Of a stretch of 38,399 nt of DNA, positions 15,146 through 23,289 are shown piece after piece; position 1 is the stretch's first letter, and every line of letters begins with the position of its first letter. The stretch spans positions 1 to 38,399 of the forward strand of contig NZ_MDDC01000020.1 of assembly GCF_001875325.1 (NCBI RefSeq). Reading direction: 5' to 3'. The translations under genes and the position numbers were made by a program. Source of the DNA: Neomoorella thermoacetica (GTDB lineage Bacteria > Bacillota > DSM-521 > Neomoorellales > Neomoorellaceae). The notes beneath the pieces were generated by a model. That model worked only from the letters and a program-made list of their open reading frames with translations. It did not search any database and was not told the DNA's origin.

Positions 15146-16135
15146 TTGTCCTTACATATTGGCTTTCCCACCGCCTTAATATATTACAGCCATTTTCCCT
15201 TCTGGCAGGCTTATTTTAATCGCCTGGGTGTGGAGGTCGTCACCTCGTCCCCGACTACCAAGGCTATCCTGGACGACGGGGCCCGGGAAGCAGTAGCCGA
15301 CGCCTGTATTCCTATTAAGCTTTACCACGGTCATGTCCTGGCCCTCAAGGATAAAGTCGACGCCATTTTTATCCCCCGTATGGTCAGTCTAAACCGGCGC
15401 ACTACCTTTTGTCCCAAGTTTTTAGGGTTGCCTGATATGATAAGGGCCACCCTGGCCAAGTTACCCCCGATTATCGACCTTCAGGTCGATGCTGGCCGTA
15501 ACTTTTGGGGTTTATGGCCGACCTGCCGGGGGGTGGCTGAACTTCTGGGCTTCAGCCGCCGCCTGGCCTGGAACGCCTACCGGGAGGGCAGTCACTACCA
15601 GCAGGCCTTTCAGGGGTTACTCCTCAAGGGTTACCTGCCCCTGGAGGCCCTGGCTAAACTGCGGGGCGAACCCATTGAACCTGCTCCCCTGCGACCGGGA
15701 TCCCTGAACTTGGCGGTCCTGGGTTACCCCTACCAGGTTTATGACGGCTACATCAGCCTGAATATCATTGCCAAGCTGAGAAAGATGGGGGTTAATATCC
15801 TGACCCTGGAGATGGTCCCCCAGGCCCGCCTTTACCGGTTGAGCAGGCGTCTCCCGCGGCGCCTCTTCTGGCACTTTTCCAGCCTGGTCGTAGGGGCTAC
15901 CTATCACTACCTCCAGCAGGACGATTTGGACGGGATTATTCATATCACTGCCTTCGGCTGTGGCCCTGATGCCATGGTGGACAAAATCATGGAACTGGAC
16001 ATCCGCAACTACAAACAGGGGAGAATACCCTTTATGTCTATTTGTATCGATGAACAAACCGGGGATGCCGGCGTGAACACCCGCCTGGAAGCCTTCGTCG
16101 ATATGTTGCTGCAAAGGAGGGCGGCTACCCGGTGA
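15146..16135 (+). CDS. 2-hydroxyacyl-CoA dehydratase activase-related protein (DUF2229-like)
   Basis: A 329-residue protein. It opens with a strand-turn segment (HIGFPTALIYYSHFPFWQAYFNRLG) and has conserved cysteines in DACIPIKLYHGH, TFCPKFLG, PTCRGV and FGCGPDAMVD. It ends with the SICIDEQTGDAGVNTRLEAFVDML block typical of CoA-substrate-specific activase-related proteins. In many anaerobes this domain is fused to the ASKHA ATPase in one large protein; here it is a separate gene. It probably binds an Fe-S cluster that accepts electrons driven by the ATPase encoded two genes on. TTG 15146 is preferred (GGGAGGG 7 nt upstream) over ATG 15041, which lies upstream of the terminator-like leader. 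Confidence 0.8.
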   Translation: MSLHIGFPTALIYYSHFPFWQAYFNRLGVEVVTSSPTTKAILDDGAREAVADACIPIKLYHGHVLALKDKVDAIFIPRMVSLNRRTTFCPKFLGLPDMIRATLAKLPPIIDLQVDAGRNFWGLWPTCRGVAELLGFSRRLAWNAYREGSHYQQAFQGLLLKGYLPLEALAKLRGEPIEPAPLRPGSLNLAVLGYPYQVYDGYISLNIIAKLRKMGVNILTLEMVPQARLYRLSRRLPRRLFWHFSSLVVGATYHYLQQDDLDGIIHITAFGCGPDAMVDKIMELDIRNYKQGRIPFMSICIDEQTGDAGVNTRLEAFVDMLLQRRAATR

Positions 16136-17244
16136 AAAAAGTATCCTTTGCCCATATGGGATATTCCTACCTGGGTTTTAAACAACTGGTGGAAGATATG
16201 GGCTTCGAAGCCATCGTCCCGGCCAATCCCAGCCCGGCCACCCTGGACCTGGGGGTCCAGTACGCCCCTGAGTTCGCCTGTATCCCTTTTAAAACCGTCC
16301 TGGGAACCTACCTGGAGGTGTTAAACCGGGGGGCCGAGATGATTATAACCTCGGGAGGGGTAGGACCCTGCCGGGCTGGCCTCTATGGGCTCCTCCACGA
16401 GAAGATCCTCCGCAACCTGGGCTATAACTTTGAAATTTTTATCTTCGATCCCCCCCTGACGGGCCTGGTACCCTTCTTCTGGAAACTGCGGCGGGTGCTC
16501 AAGGAAACCCGTCTCTCCTGGCTGGCCTTTATCGACGTCGTCCGCCGGGCCTGGGCCAAGCTCAAGCTCCTGGACGAACTGGAGCAAATGGCCACCGCCA
16601 CCCGTCCCTATGAAATCAAACGGGGGGCTACCACCAGTGCCTTTAACCAGTGTCTGGAAATAGTCGACCGGGCCCGAAGCAGCAAAGAAATAGCCGCTGC
16701 CGGGGAAGAATGCCGGCAGTTGCTCCAGTCTGTACCCCGGGATGAAGAGCGCCGCCCTTTAAGGATCGGCATCGTAGGGGAGATTTATGTCCTCCTCGAA
16801 CCCTTCATGAACCTGGATATTGAAAAAACCCTGGGGGAAATGGGAGTTATCACCAACCGTTCCATCTACCTGACAAACTATACCACCACCGACGTCCTGG
16901 CCCACGGCACCGAGGACATCCGCCAGATAGCACACCCCTACCTGAACCAGTTTGTCGGCGGCCACGGCCAGAGCAGTGTAGGCGAAACTATTCTCTACGC
17001 CAGAAACGGTTTTGACGGCGTCGTTCAGCTGGCCCCTTTCACCTGCATTCCGGAAATAGTAGCCAAGAGCATCCTGCCCCGGGTGAGTAGAGATTTTAAT
17101 ATACCTGTACTGAGTCTGACTATTGATGAGCAAACCGGCCGGGCCGGGGTGGAGACCCGGCTGGAAGCCTTTGTCGATCTTTTACGCCAGCGTCGCGAGC
17201 AAATGGAGGCAAGGAGTAATGCAGCCCTGTTACCTGGGTATTGA
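16132..17244 (+). CDS. HgdB-like activase-related / CoA-dehydratase-type Fe-S protein
   Basis: A 370-residue protein with start KVSFAHMGYSYLGFKQLVEDMGFE, cysteines in EFACIPFKTVLG, GVGPCRAGLYG and APFTCIPEIVA, and the same closing TIDEQTGRAGVETRLEAFVDLL block as the gene before it. It belongs to the 2-hydroxyglutaryl-CoA dehydratase D-component superfamily, but no acyl-CoA substrate can be named. The GTG start overlaps the preceding stop by 4 nt, with AAAGGAGG 11 nt upstream. The next gene starts 26 nt before this stop, so the three genes form one tightly coupled unit. Confidence 0.8.
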   Translation: MKKVSFAHMGYSYLGFKQLVEDMGFEAIVPANPSPATLDLGVQYAPEFACIPFKTVLGTYLEVLNRGAEMIITSGGVGPCRAGLYGLLHEKILRNLGYNFEIFIFDPPLTGLVPFFWKLRRVLKETRLSWLAFIDVVRRAWAKLKLLDELEQMATATRPYEIKRGATTSAFNQCLEIVDRARSSKEIAAAGEECRQLLQSVPRDEERRPLRIGIVGEIYVLLEPFMNLDIEKTLGEMGVITNRSIYLTNYTTTDVLAHGTEDIRQIAHPYLNQFVGGHGQSSVGETILYARNGFDGVVQLAPFTCIPEIVAKSILPRVSRDFNIPVLSLTIDEQTGRAGVETRLEAFVDLLRQRREQMEARSNAALLPGY

Positions 17245-18181
17245 TGTCGGTTCTGTCAGCACCAACGTGGTAGTAATTACCGCCACAGGAGAGGTTTTAA
17301 GCAGCTTGTATTTAAGAACCCACGGCCAGCCCATCCAGGCCGTCAAGGAGGGCCTGCGCCAGACGAAGGCTGCCCTCCCCGGGGATGTCGAGATTGCCGG
17401 AGCCGGCACTACCGGCAGCGGGCGCACCCTTGCGGGAGCAATTATCGGCGCTGATATTATCAAAAACGAAATTACCGCCCATGCCGTCGCTTCCCGCCAG
17501 GAGGTCCCGGAGGTCCAGACCATCCTGGAGATTGGGGGCCAGGACTCGAAGATTATCATCCTGCGCCAGGGAGTAGTTACGGATTTTGCCATGAATACCG
17601 TCTGCGCCGCCGGTACAGGGTCCTTCCTGGATCAACAGGCAGCCCGGCTGGGGATCCCCATTGAACACTTCGGCGACCTGGCTCTAAAATCCCGCAACCC
17701 GGTGCGTATTGCCGGCAGGTGTACGGTCTTTGCCGAGTCCGATATGATTCATAAACAGCAGATGGGGCACAATACTGAAGATATTGTAGGTGGGCTGTGT
17801 GAGGCCCTGGTTCGCAACTACCTGAATAATGTAGCTAAGGGTAAGGAAATACTGCCGCCTATCGTCTTCCAGGGGGGGGTGGCTGCCAATGCTGGAATCC
17901 GGGCTGCCTTCGCCAGGGCCTTGCAGCAGGAGATCATCGTTCCCCGTCATTTTGCCGTCATGGGTGCCCTTGGGGCAGCCCTCCTGGCCCGGAATTATGT
18001 AGCCAAACACCCGGGGACAAAATTCAAGGGCTTTGAGGTTTCCGAGGAGGACTACCAGGCCCGGAGTTTTATCTGCCAGGGTTGTTCCAACCTGTGTGAA
18101 ATTGTCAACATCGAAGCCGACGGGCAGTTAATTGCCCGCTGGGGCAGTCGCTGTGGCAAATGGGATACCCTGGGTGAATAA
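17219..18181 (+). CDS. BadF/BadG/HgdC-type ATPase, CoA-dehydratase activase
   Basis: A 320-residue ASKHA-fold ATPase: GIDVGSVSTNVV (phosphate 1), GAGTTGSGR, EIGGQDSKII (phosphate 2/connect), NTVCAAGTGSFLDQQA, GRCTVFAESDMIH and the late VFQGGVAANAGI adenosine motif. The two Cys in CAAGTG and GRC bind the [4Fe-4S] cluster shared by the homodimer in known activases. A C-terminal CQGCSNLCE plus SRCGKW adds four more Cys, absent from the minimal HgdC, and could hold another metal site. The known family role is ATP-driven injection of a very low-potential electron into a partner Fe-S protein. ATG 17219 with GGAGG 9 nt upstream is preferred over an in-frame start at 17123. Confidence 0.87.
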   Translation: MQPCYLGIDVGSVSTNVVVITATGEVLSSLYLRTHGQPIQAVKEGLRQTKAALPGDVEIAGAGTTGSGRTLAGAIIGADIIKNEITAHAVASRQEVPEVQTILEIGGQDSKIIILRQGVVTDFAMNTVCAAGTGSFLDQQAARLGIPIEHFGDLALKSRNPVRIAGRCTVFAESDMIHKQQMGHNTEDIVGGLCEALVRNYLNNVAKGKEILPPIVFQGGVAANAGIRAAFARALQQEIIVPRHFAVMGALGAALLARNYVAKHPGTKFKGFEVSEEDYQARSFICQGCSNLCEIVNIEADGQLIARWGSRCGKWDTLGE

Positions 18182-18204
18182 AAAATGAAAGGAGTAGATG
18201 CTAA

Positions 18205-19188
18205 ATGCGCGAGAGTACCTTTTCCTTCTGGCAGGATACCAATTTCAATGCCCTGCCCGGCCAGCCCTTGACTGCTGCCAGCAATGCCTACCAGGGGCAG
18301 TCTGGTGAAGAGGAGAGCTGGTTCTTTGAAGCCGCAGCCGAAGACGGCACCTATCTCAACCTCTTCCTGGCAGTTTATGCCGGGGAGGGCCGGGCCCGCC
18401 TCACCCTTGCCAGGACCGGCCAGGAGGTGCTAACCCGGGAAAAAGCAGCCCCCTTTACAGCTGCCAGTTCCCACCTGGATGTACGGGTAGGCGATGTCCA
18501 TATCCGCCAGGAAGGAGATTGTTTCCAAGTGCAATGGCAGGAGGGGATAGAACTAGACCTGAAATACCAGCCTCTCCTGCCCGGGTGGCAACCCGGCGAC
18601 GGCCGGATTAACTACGGCGAGAAAGGAAATAAATATCTTATCTGGAGTGTACCCGTGCCCCGGGCCGAGGTCAGCGGTACCCTCAAAGTGGCGGGCGACA
18701 AAAAGAACTTTAAAGGTAACGGTTATCACGATCATCGCCGCTGTAATTTTCCCCTGGCCCAGGCCCTGACCGGGGCTTACCTGGGGCGGTTCTATACCGG
18801 TGATTACACCTTCCTGTGGGCCAATTTCCGGGGCAACCGGCTGTATAGCGGCCAGGAAATAACCGCCATGTACCTGGCTAAGGACCGGCAGCAGATACTG
18901 TCCAGCGGTAACCTGGTTGTCCAGGTTTACGAGCAGGAAAAGCGGGACGGAATTAATTACCCCGTGGAAATAGACCTGGAGGGGGGCAGCCAGCCGCCCT
19001 TAAGGGTAATAATCAAAAATCCTACCGTCATCGCCACCGGTTCAATTTCCCGGCTGGGGGCCCGGAACCTTTATTGCCGTCACCAGGGTGAATTAAAAAT
19101 TGCCACTCAACCGGAGCTGGCCCTGGCAGGCCAGGGGTTTACCGAAACCCTGGCAGTAACTAATGACCGGGTGTATCATGGAAAATAA
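18205..19188 (+). CDS. CrtC/AttH-like lipocalin-fold protein
   Basis: A 327-residue protein of mostly beta-strand pattern. The GNGYHDHRRCNFPL segment near residue 172 matches the G-x-GYHDH motif of the carotenoid 1,2-hydratase (CrtC)/AttH domain family. FFEAAAEDGTYLNLFL near the start and FLWANFRGNRLYSG also fit. CrtC members hydrate or cyclise lipid-like substrates, but in an acetogen the substrate is unknown. The gene starts 23 bp after the activase with GAAAGGAG upstream, so it is probably in the same operon. It overlaps the start of the fur-like gene by 11 nt. Confidence 0.65.
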   Translation: MRESTFSFWQDTNFNALPGQPLTAASNAYQGQSGEEESWFFEAAAEDGTYLNLFLAVYAGEGRARLTLARTGQEVLTREKAAPFTAASSHLDVRVGDVHIRQEGDCFQVQWQEGIELDLKYQPLLPGWQPGDGRINYGEKGNKYLIWSVPVPRAEVSGTLKVAGDKKNFKGNGYHDHRRCNFPLAQALTGAYLGRFYTGDYTFLWANFRGNRLYSGQEITAMYLAKDRQQILSSGNLVVQVYEQEKRDGINYPVEIDLEGGSQPPLRVIIKNPTVIATGSISRLGARNLYCRHQGELKIATQPELALAGQGFTETLAVTNDRVYHGK

Positions 19189-19645
19189 ACTCAATGCCAT
19201 CTGTCAAAAACTCCAGCAGTCGGAATATAAGGTAACGCCACAGCGCCAGGTAATCCTGAAAACCTTCCTTGAGCATGCCTCTGAACACCTGAGCGCTGAG
19301 GAGGTCTATAATATTGTTAAAGGCCAGCATCCCGATATCGGCCTGGCTACCGTTTATCGTACCCTGGACCTCCTGGCCGAACTCGATATTTTAACCAGGA
19401 TCAATTTTGGCGATGGCCGCACCCGCTACGAAATGGTCCAGCACGATGCCCATCACCATCACCATATGATCTGCCTGGGGTGCGGCCGGGTCCAGGAATT
19501 TGACGCCGATTTGCTGGAATCCCTGGAAAACCTGTTAACCATAAAAACTGGTTTCCAGATCACCGACCACCAGTTAAAATTCTACGGCTATTGTCGGGAA
19601 TGTGCCGTTAAAAGCGGGGATAAGTCAGGTTCAGTCGACATTTGA
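19178..19645 (+). CDS. fur: Fur-family metal/peroxide-responsive repressor
   Basis: A 155-residue Fur protein: winged helix (YKVTPQRQVILKTFLEH ... GLATVYRTLDLLAELDIL), the HDAHHHHHMICLGCGRVQEFD metal segment, and a closing CREC. The two CxxC pairs form the structural zinc site, and the His run is the usual regulatory metal region. The subtype (iron, zinc or peroxide) cannot be told from this reading. The chosen ATG overlaps the CrtC-like gene; an in-frame ATG lies at 19163. Its place at the end of an Fe-S ATPase operon makes iron or redox control of the cluster plausible. Confidence 0.85.
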   Translation: MENKLNAICQKLQQSEYKVTPQRQVILKTFLEHASEHLSAEEVYNIVKGQHPDIGLATVYRTLDLLAELDILTRINFGDGRTRYEMVQHDAHHHHHMICLGCGRVQEFDADLLESLENLLTIKTGFQITDHQLKFYGYCRECAVKSGDKSGSVDI

Positions 19646-19726
19646 CGTACGATTATTGGCATATATGGAAGGAATTAGCATAGACGGGGGCGAAAAATAT
19701 GGACAGGATGGATATAAAAGGGAGCG

Positions 19727-20626
19727 ATGGAAATGTCCGGTCCTGTCCAGAATCCACCCTGCAACCGCAGCCAGGGTGCGGTAACCTATGCCCACCATAT
19801 CGACCAGCCGCTGGATGAACAGGCCTGGCGGCTCATGGAGCAGGGGCGCTATGGAGAAGCAGCCCTGCTTTACAAAGAAATCCTCCGTACCCGGAAACGC
19901 GACCCGGGCTGGTGGAACAATCTGGGCTACTGTTACCTGCGCCTGGGAGAATTGGAAGCAGCCCTGGATTGTTATCGGAAAGCCCTGAAGCTGGCTCCGC
20001 GGAACATCGACATCTTAATCAACACGGGTGGCTGCTACCAGCGCCTGGAGCAGTGGGCGGAAGCCTACCAGTGCTTCTACCGCGCCTGGAAATACCAGCC
20101 CCGGGATGTCGATCTCCTCAACAACCTGGGCGTTTGCCTGGTACAGCTGGAACGCCCGGAAGAGGCCCTGGATTACTACCGCCAGGCCCTGGCCCTGGCC
20201 CCCGCTGAAGGAGAGATTATAGGTAACCTGGCTGCCGCCCTGGCCAGGTGCCGCCGCTGGCCGGAGGCCGTCACCTGTTTTGAAAAGGCCCTGCGGCTCC
20301 TGCCAGAGGATGTTTCTATAATAAACAACGCCGCCGCCTGCCTGGAAGCCCTGGGGAAGTGCTACCTGGCGGCGCCCCTCTATGCCCGGGCCCTGGCCCT
20401 GAAGCCAGGGGAGGCACAGATCCGGCAAAACTATGCCGCCTGTTTAATGAAATTGGGCGACCTGGCAACCGCGCGCAGGGTGGTGGAAGAGTTGTTGCGC
20501 CTTTACCCGGAGCACCGCCCTGCCTGGCAACTTTTAGGAACCATCTATGAAGCCACAGGTGACACCGGTGCGGCCGCCGGTTGCTATAACCGCGCCTGGG
20601 GCCTGACTCCCGGCGGCAAAAATTGA
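19727..20626 (+). CDS. Tetratricopeptide repeat protein
   Basis: A 299-residue protein made of about seven consecutive 34-residue TPR units from residue 30 onward (for example WWNNLGYCYLRLGELEAALDCY). The pattern has Gly/Tyr at position 8-11 and Pro-rich turns (LAPRN, YQPRD, LAPAE, LLPED, LKPGE, LYPEH, LTPGG). No signal or membrane segment; probably a cytoplasmic scaffold. AAAGGGAG precedes the ATG; a second ATG is 6 nt on. It is followed closely by the YpmA-like gene and surE. Confidence 0.8.
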   Translation: MEMSGPVQNPPCNRSQGAVTYAHHIDQPLDEQAWRLMEQGRYGEAALLYKEILRTRKRDPGWWNNLGYCYLRLGELEAALDCYRKALKLAPRNIDILINTGGCYQRLEQWAEAYQCFYRAWKYQPRDVDLLNNLGVCLVQLERPEEALDYYRQALALAPAEGEIIGNLAAALARCRRWPEAVTCFEKALRLLPEDVSIINNAAACLEALGKCYLAAPLYARALALKPGEAQIRQNYAACLMKLGDLATARRVVEELLRLYPEHRPAWQLLGTIYEATGDTGAAAGCYNRAWGLTPGGKN

Positions 20627-20653
20627 TATTAAATAATAGAGAAGGGATGTCGC

Positions 20654-20809
20654 ATGCGTCTACTGGCCACCCGGAGCTTCACCAGCAACGATGAACTCTA
20701 CAAGGTCGTCGACCTGCTGAATAAAACCCTGAAGGATTATAACCTGATGTTCGGCCTGTCCCGGGACGCCGGTGGCCAGACCATGACCCTTTCCATTTAC
20801 GAGGTGTAG
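20654..20809 (+). CDS. ypmA: YpmA/DUF4264 family small protein (51 aa)
   Basis: A 51-codon ORF with AAGGGA 7 nt upstream. The product has the LYKVVDLLNKTLKDYNLMFGLSRD core and a closing MTLSIYEV, which match the small Firmicute family represented by Bacillus YpmA (LYKVVD-LN-TLK--NLMFGL). The role is unknown. Its stop lies 2 nt before the surE TTG, and its GAGGTG end serves as the surE ribosome site, so the two are coupled. Confidence 0.75.
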   Translation: MRLLATRSFTSNDELYKVVDLLNKTLKDYNLMFGLSRDAGGQTMTLSIYEV

Positions 20810-20811
20810 CT

Positions 20812-21594
20812 TTGTTAATTCTGGTTACTAACGACGACGGCATCAACGCCCCGGGTATCAAAGCCCTGGGCAGGTCCCTGGCCAGGGTAGGTAGGGTAGC
20901 AGTAGTAGCTCCGGAAAAGGAGCGTAGTGCCATTGGCCACGGAATAACCATGCATAAACCCCTGCGGGCTACAGAGGTTCCCTGGGAGGGACCCGTAGAA
21001 ATGGCCCTGGCCGTCAACGGCACCCCTGCTGATTGCGTTAAACTCGCCCTGGATGCTCTCCTAGATGAACAGCCCTCCCTGGTCGTCTCCGGCATCAACC
21101 TGGGAGCCAACCTGGGTACGGATGTCCTATATTCCGGTACCGTCTCGGGAGCCCTGGAGGGCTGTATCAACGGCCGGCCTTCCCTGGCTGTGTCCCTGGC
21201 GGGGGAGGGCGAGGTTGATTTTTCCTTTGCCGCTGATTTTACGAGCCGCCTGGCAGGGGTGATAATTAAAAGGGGCCTCCCGGCGGGTACCCTGTTAAAC
21301 CTGAACATTCCCTGCCTGCCGCCGGGGGAGATAAAGGGCCTGGCCATTACCCGCCTGGGACGGCGTCGCTACTGCAATACCATTACCCGCCGCCTGGACC
21401 CCCGGGGGCGGGCTTATTACTGGCTGGCAGGGGAGGTAGAAGACCTGGACCAGGAACCGGATACCGATATCGGTGCCCTGGGGCAGGGAAGGATCTCTAT
21501 CACCCCCCTGCAACTCGACCTGACCAATTACTCCTATCAGCAGGAACTGGCAGCTTATTTGCCGTTCCTCTGGCCCGGCCAGGGGAATAGGTAA
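20812..21594 (+). CDS. surE: 5'/3'-nucleotidase SurE
   Basis: A 260-residue SurE protein at its normal length. The N-terminal LVTNDDGINAPGI holds the catalytic Asp pair and Asn, followed by VVAPEKERSAIGHGITMHKPL, GTPADCVKLAL, SGINLGANLGTDVLYSGTVSGALEG and the late TDIGALGQGRISITPL. It is a metal-dependent phosphatase of nucleoside monophosphates in the stress/survival group. The TTG start is set by the family N-terminus and GAGGTG 5 nt upstream. Its 3' end overlaps the convergent flippase gene by 40 nt. Confidence 0.93.
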   Translation: MLILVTNDDGINAPGIKALGRSLARVGRVAVVAPEKERSAIGHGITMHKPLRATEVPWEGPVEMALAVNGTPADCVKLALDALLDEQPSLVVSGINLGANLGTDVLYSGTVSGALEGCINGRPSLAVSLAGEGEVDFSFAADFTSRLAGVIIKRGLPAGTLLNLNIPCLPPGEIKGLAITRLGRRRYCNTITRRLDPRGRAYYWLAGEVEDLDQEPDTDIGALGQGRISITPLQLDLTNYSYQQELAAYLPFLWPGQGNR

Positions 21595-23099
21595 AAGTGT
21601 CTCGGAGTTATTTCTCCCGCTACTAGGAGGATCAACAGGTAAAACAAACTGCTACCGCCCAGGGCCTGGAACAGGCGCCAGGGTTCCGGTGCAGCTACAA
21701 GAAGCTGCCACAGAAGGGAGGCCACAAGGAACATGCCCGCCCCGGCTACTGCTGGCCAGTAAACAAAGGTCCGAAAATCCATGCGGAAACCGGCTTGCCG
21801 GGCCAGGGCCAGGAGGTTCAGGAGGGCGGTAACGGCAGTTCCCAGGTTTACCCCCAGGGCGGCGCCGGTAATGCCCAGTACCGGCGTCAGGTAATAGATC
21901 CCCAGAAGGTCAACAGTACCACCGGCTACAGTCGTCCAGAGGATGGTAGACATGGCCCCCAGGCCGTTCAGGATGCCAACGGTAGTCTGCTCCAGGTAGA
22001 TAAAGATACTCCCCAGGGCGAGGATTTTCAGGGGTATTCCAGCCTCAGGGGTGGCAAAGATAAGGCCGCAGATAGGAGCGGCAAAGAGGTAAAAAGTTAT
22101 GGCAAAAGGCAGGCTGCTATAAATAGTCAGCTTTAAAGCCTGCCGGCAGCGTTTATTTAATAAATCGCAATCCCCCACCGCCCTGGCTTCGGAAATGGCC
22201 GGCACCATGGCCATGGCCAGGGCAACAGTGATGACCATGGGCAGGTATATCAAAGTAAAGGCAATGCCGGCATACTGGCCGTAAATGGTTGTGGCCTCCC
22301 GCATAGTCACTCCCCAGGCCTGGAGCTGGCGAGGGATTAACAAGGCTTCAAGAGTTAACATAATGCCCCCGGCCATACGGGCCAGCATAACCGGGATAGC
22401 CAGGCGGGCCAGGGGAAGAATATCTGCTTTCAAAGAGCCTGCCTGGTCGGCAGCGATATCATGATAAGGCCGGGCCAGGTTAAAGATAAAGACGCTAATA
22501 CCCAGGCCTGCCAGTTCTCCCAAAACCATACCTGCCGCCAGGCCGGCCGCAGCCATGGCCACGCCGTATGGAAGTAAATAAACACCCAGGAAAAGCCCGG
22601 CACTCACCCGCACCAGCTGTTCAACTACCTGGGCCAGGGCTACCGGCCGCATCAGCTGCCAGCCCTGGAAGTAACCCCGAAAGGCCGAACAAATACAGAC
22701 CACCGGCAGGGCCAGAATCATCACCATAAAGGCCTGGTAAACCCGGCTATCGGCAAACATCCTGCTGGTTAAATAGGGAGCCAGCTGCCACAACACCAGG
22801 GCGGCCAGCAAACCGCTGAGGGTCAAAAAAATAAGGGAGAGGCGAAAGACGCTGCGTACCTGACCCCAGCGAGCCAGGGCTATCCTTTCGGCCGTTAGTT
22901 TAGCCAGGGCAACAGGTATGCCGGCGGTAGCGACCATAAGTACCAGGCTATAAAAAGGGAAAACCATTTCATAGAGGCCCATACCTTCGGCTCCTATGTA
23001 ACGCACTACCAGCATCCGGTAGCCAAAGCTCAGGATGCGGTTCAATAAGCTGGCCAGCATCAGGATAACTGTCCCTTGCCAGATGGATGCCACTGTCAT
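21555..23099 (-). CDS. spoVB: SpoVB/MurJ-type polysaccharide (lipid) flippase
   Basis: A 514-residue membrane protein with about 13-14 helices. The N-terminal ASLLNRILSFGYRMLVVRYIGAEGMGLYEMVFPFYSLVLM block, the ICSAFRGYFQGWQLMRPVALAQVVEQLVRV block and the ARMAGGIMLTLEALLIP segment are typical of SpoVB-like MOP-family flippases. These move lipid-linked cell-wall precursors, and SpoVB itself acts in spore cortex synthesis. ATG 23099 is chosen (GAGGGGTG 7 nt upstream). A frame extension to 23222 adds 41 residues without family resemblance. With SpoVM elsewhere in the window this supports a spore former, though the vegetative paralogues look alike. Confidence 0.82.
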   Translation of the reverse strand: MTVASIWQGTVILMLASLLNRILSFGYRMLVVRYIGAEGMGLYEMVFPFYSLVLMVATAGIPVALAKLTAERIALARWGQVRSVFRLSLIFLTLSGLLAALVLWQLAPYLTSRMFADSRVYQAFMVMILALPVVCICSAFRGYFQGWQLMRPVALAQVVEQLVRVSAGLFLGVYLLPYGVAMAAAGLAAGMVLGELAGLGISVFIFNLARPYHDIAADQAGSLKADILPLARLAIPVMLARMAGGIMLTLEALLIPRQLQAWGVTMREATTIYGQYAGIAFTLIYLPMVITVALAMAMVPAISEARAVGDCDLLNKRCRQALKLTIYSSLPFAITFYLFAAPICGLIFATPEAGIPLKILALGSIFIYLEQTTVGILNGLGAMSTILWTTVAGGTVDLLGIYYLTPVLGITGAALGVNLGTAVTALLNLLALARQAGFRMDFRTFVYWPAVAGAGMFLVASLLWQLLVAAPEPWRLFQALGGSSLFYLLILLVAGEITPRHFYLFPWPGQRNGK

Positions 23100-23289
23100 A
23101 ATTTTCACCCCTCGTCCTATTATGCTTATTCCATATCCTTGATGTTTAGAAGAACCATTTATGGGGAAAAGTAGAAACTGCCCTGGCAAAAAATATTTCG
23201 CGGAAAAAGAGGATTTTTTCAAAGGGAAGACAAATATATTCCTTATTAAGTTTTTGTTAACCGATGAAGGATGAGGAGGGCTAATTTTA

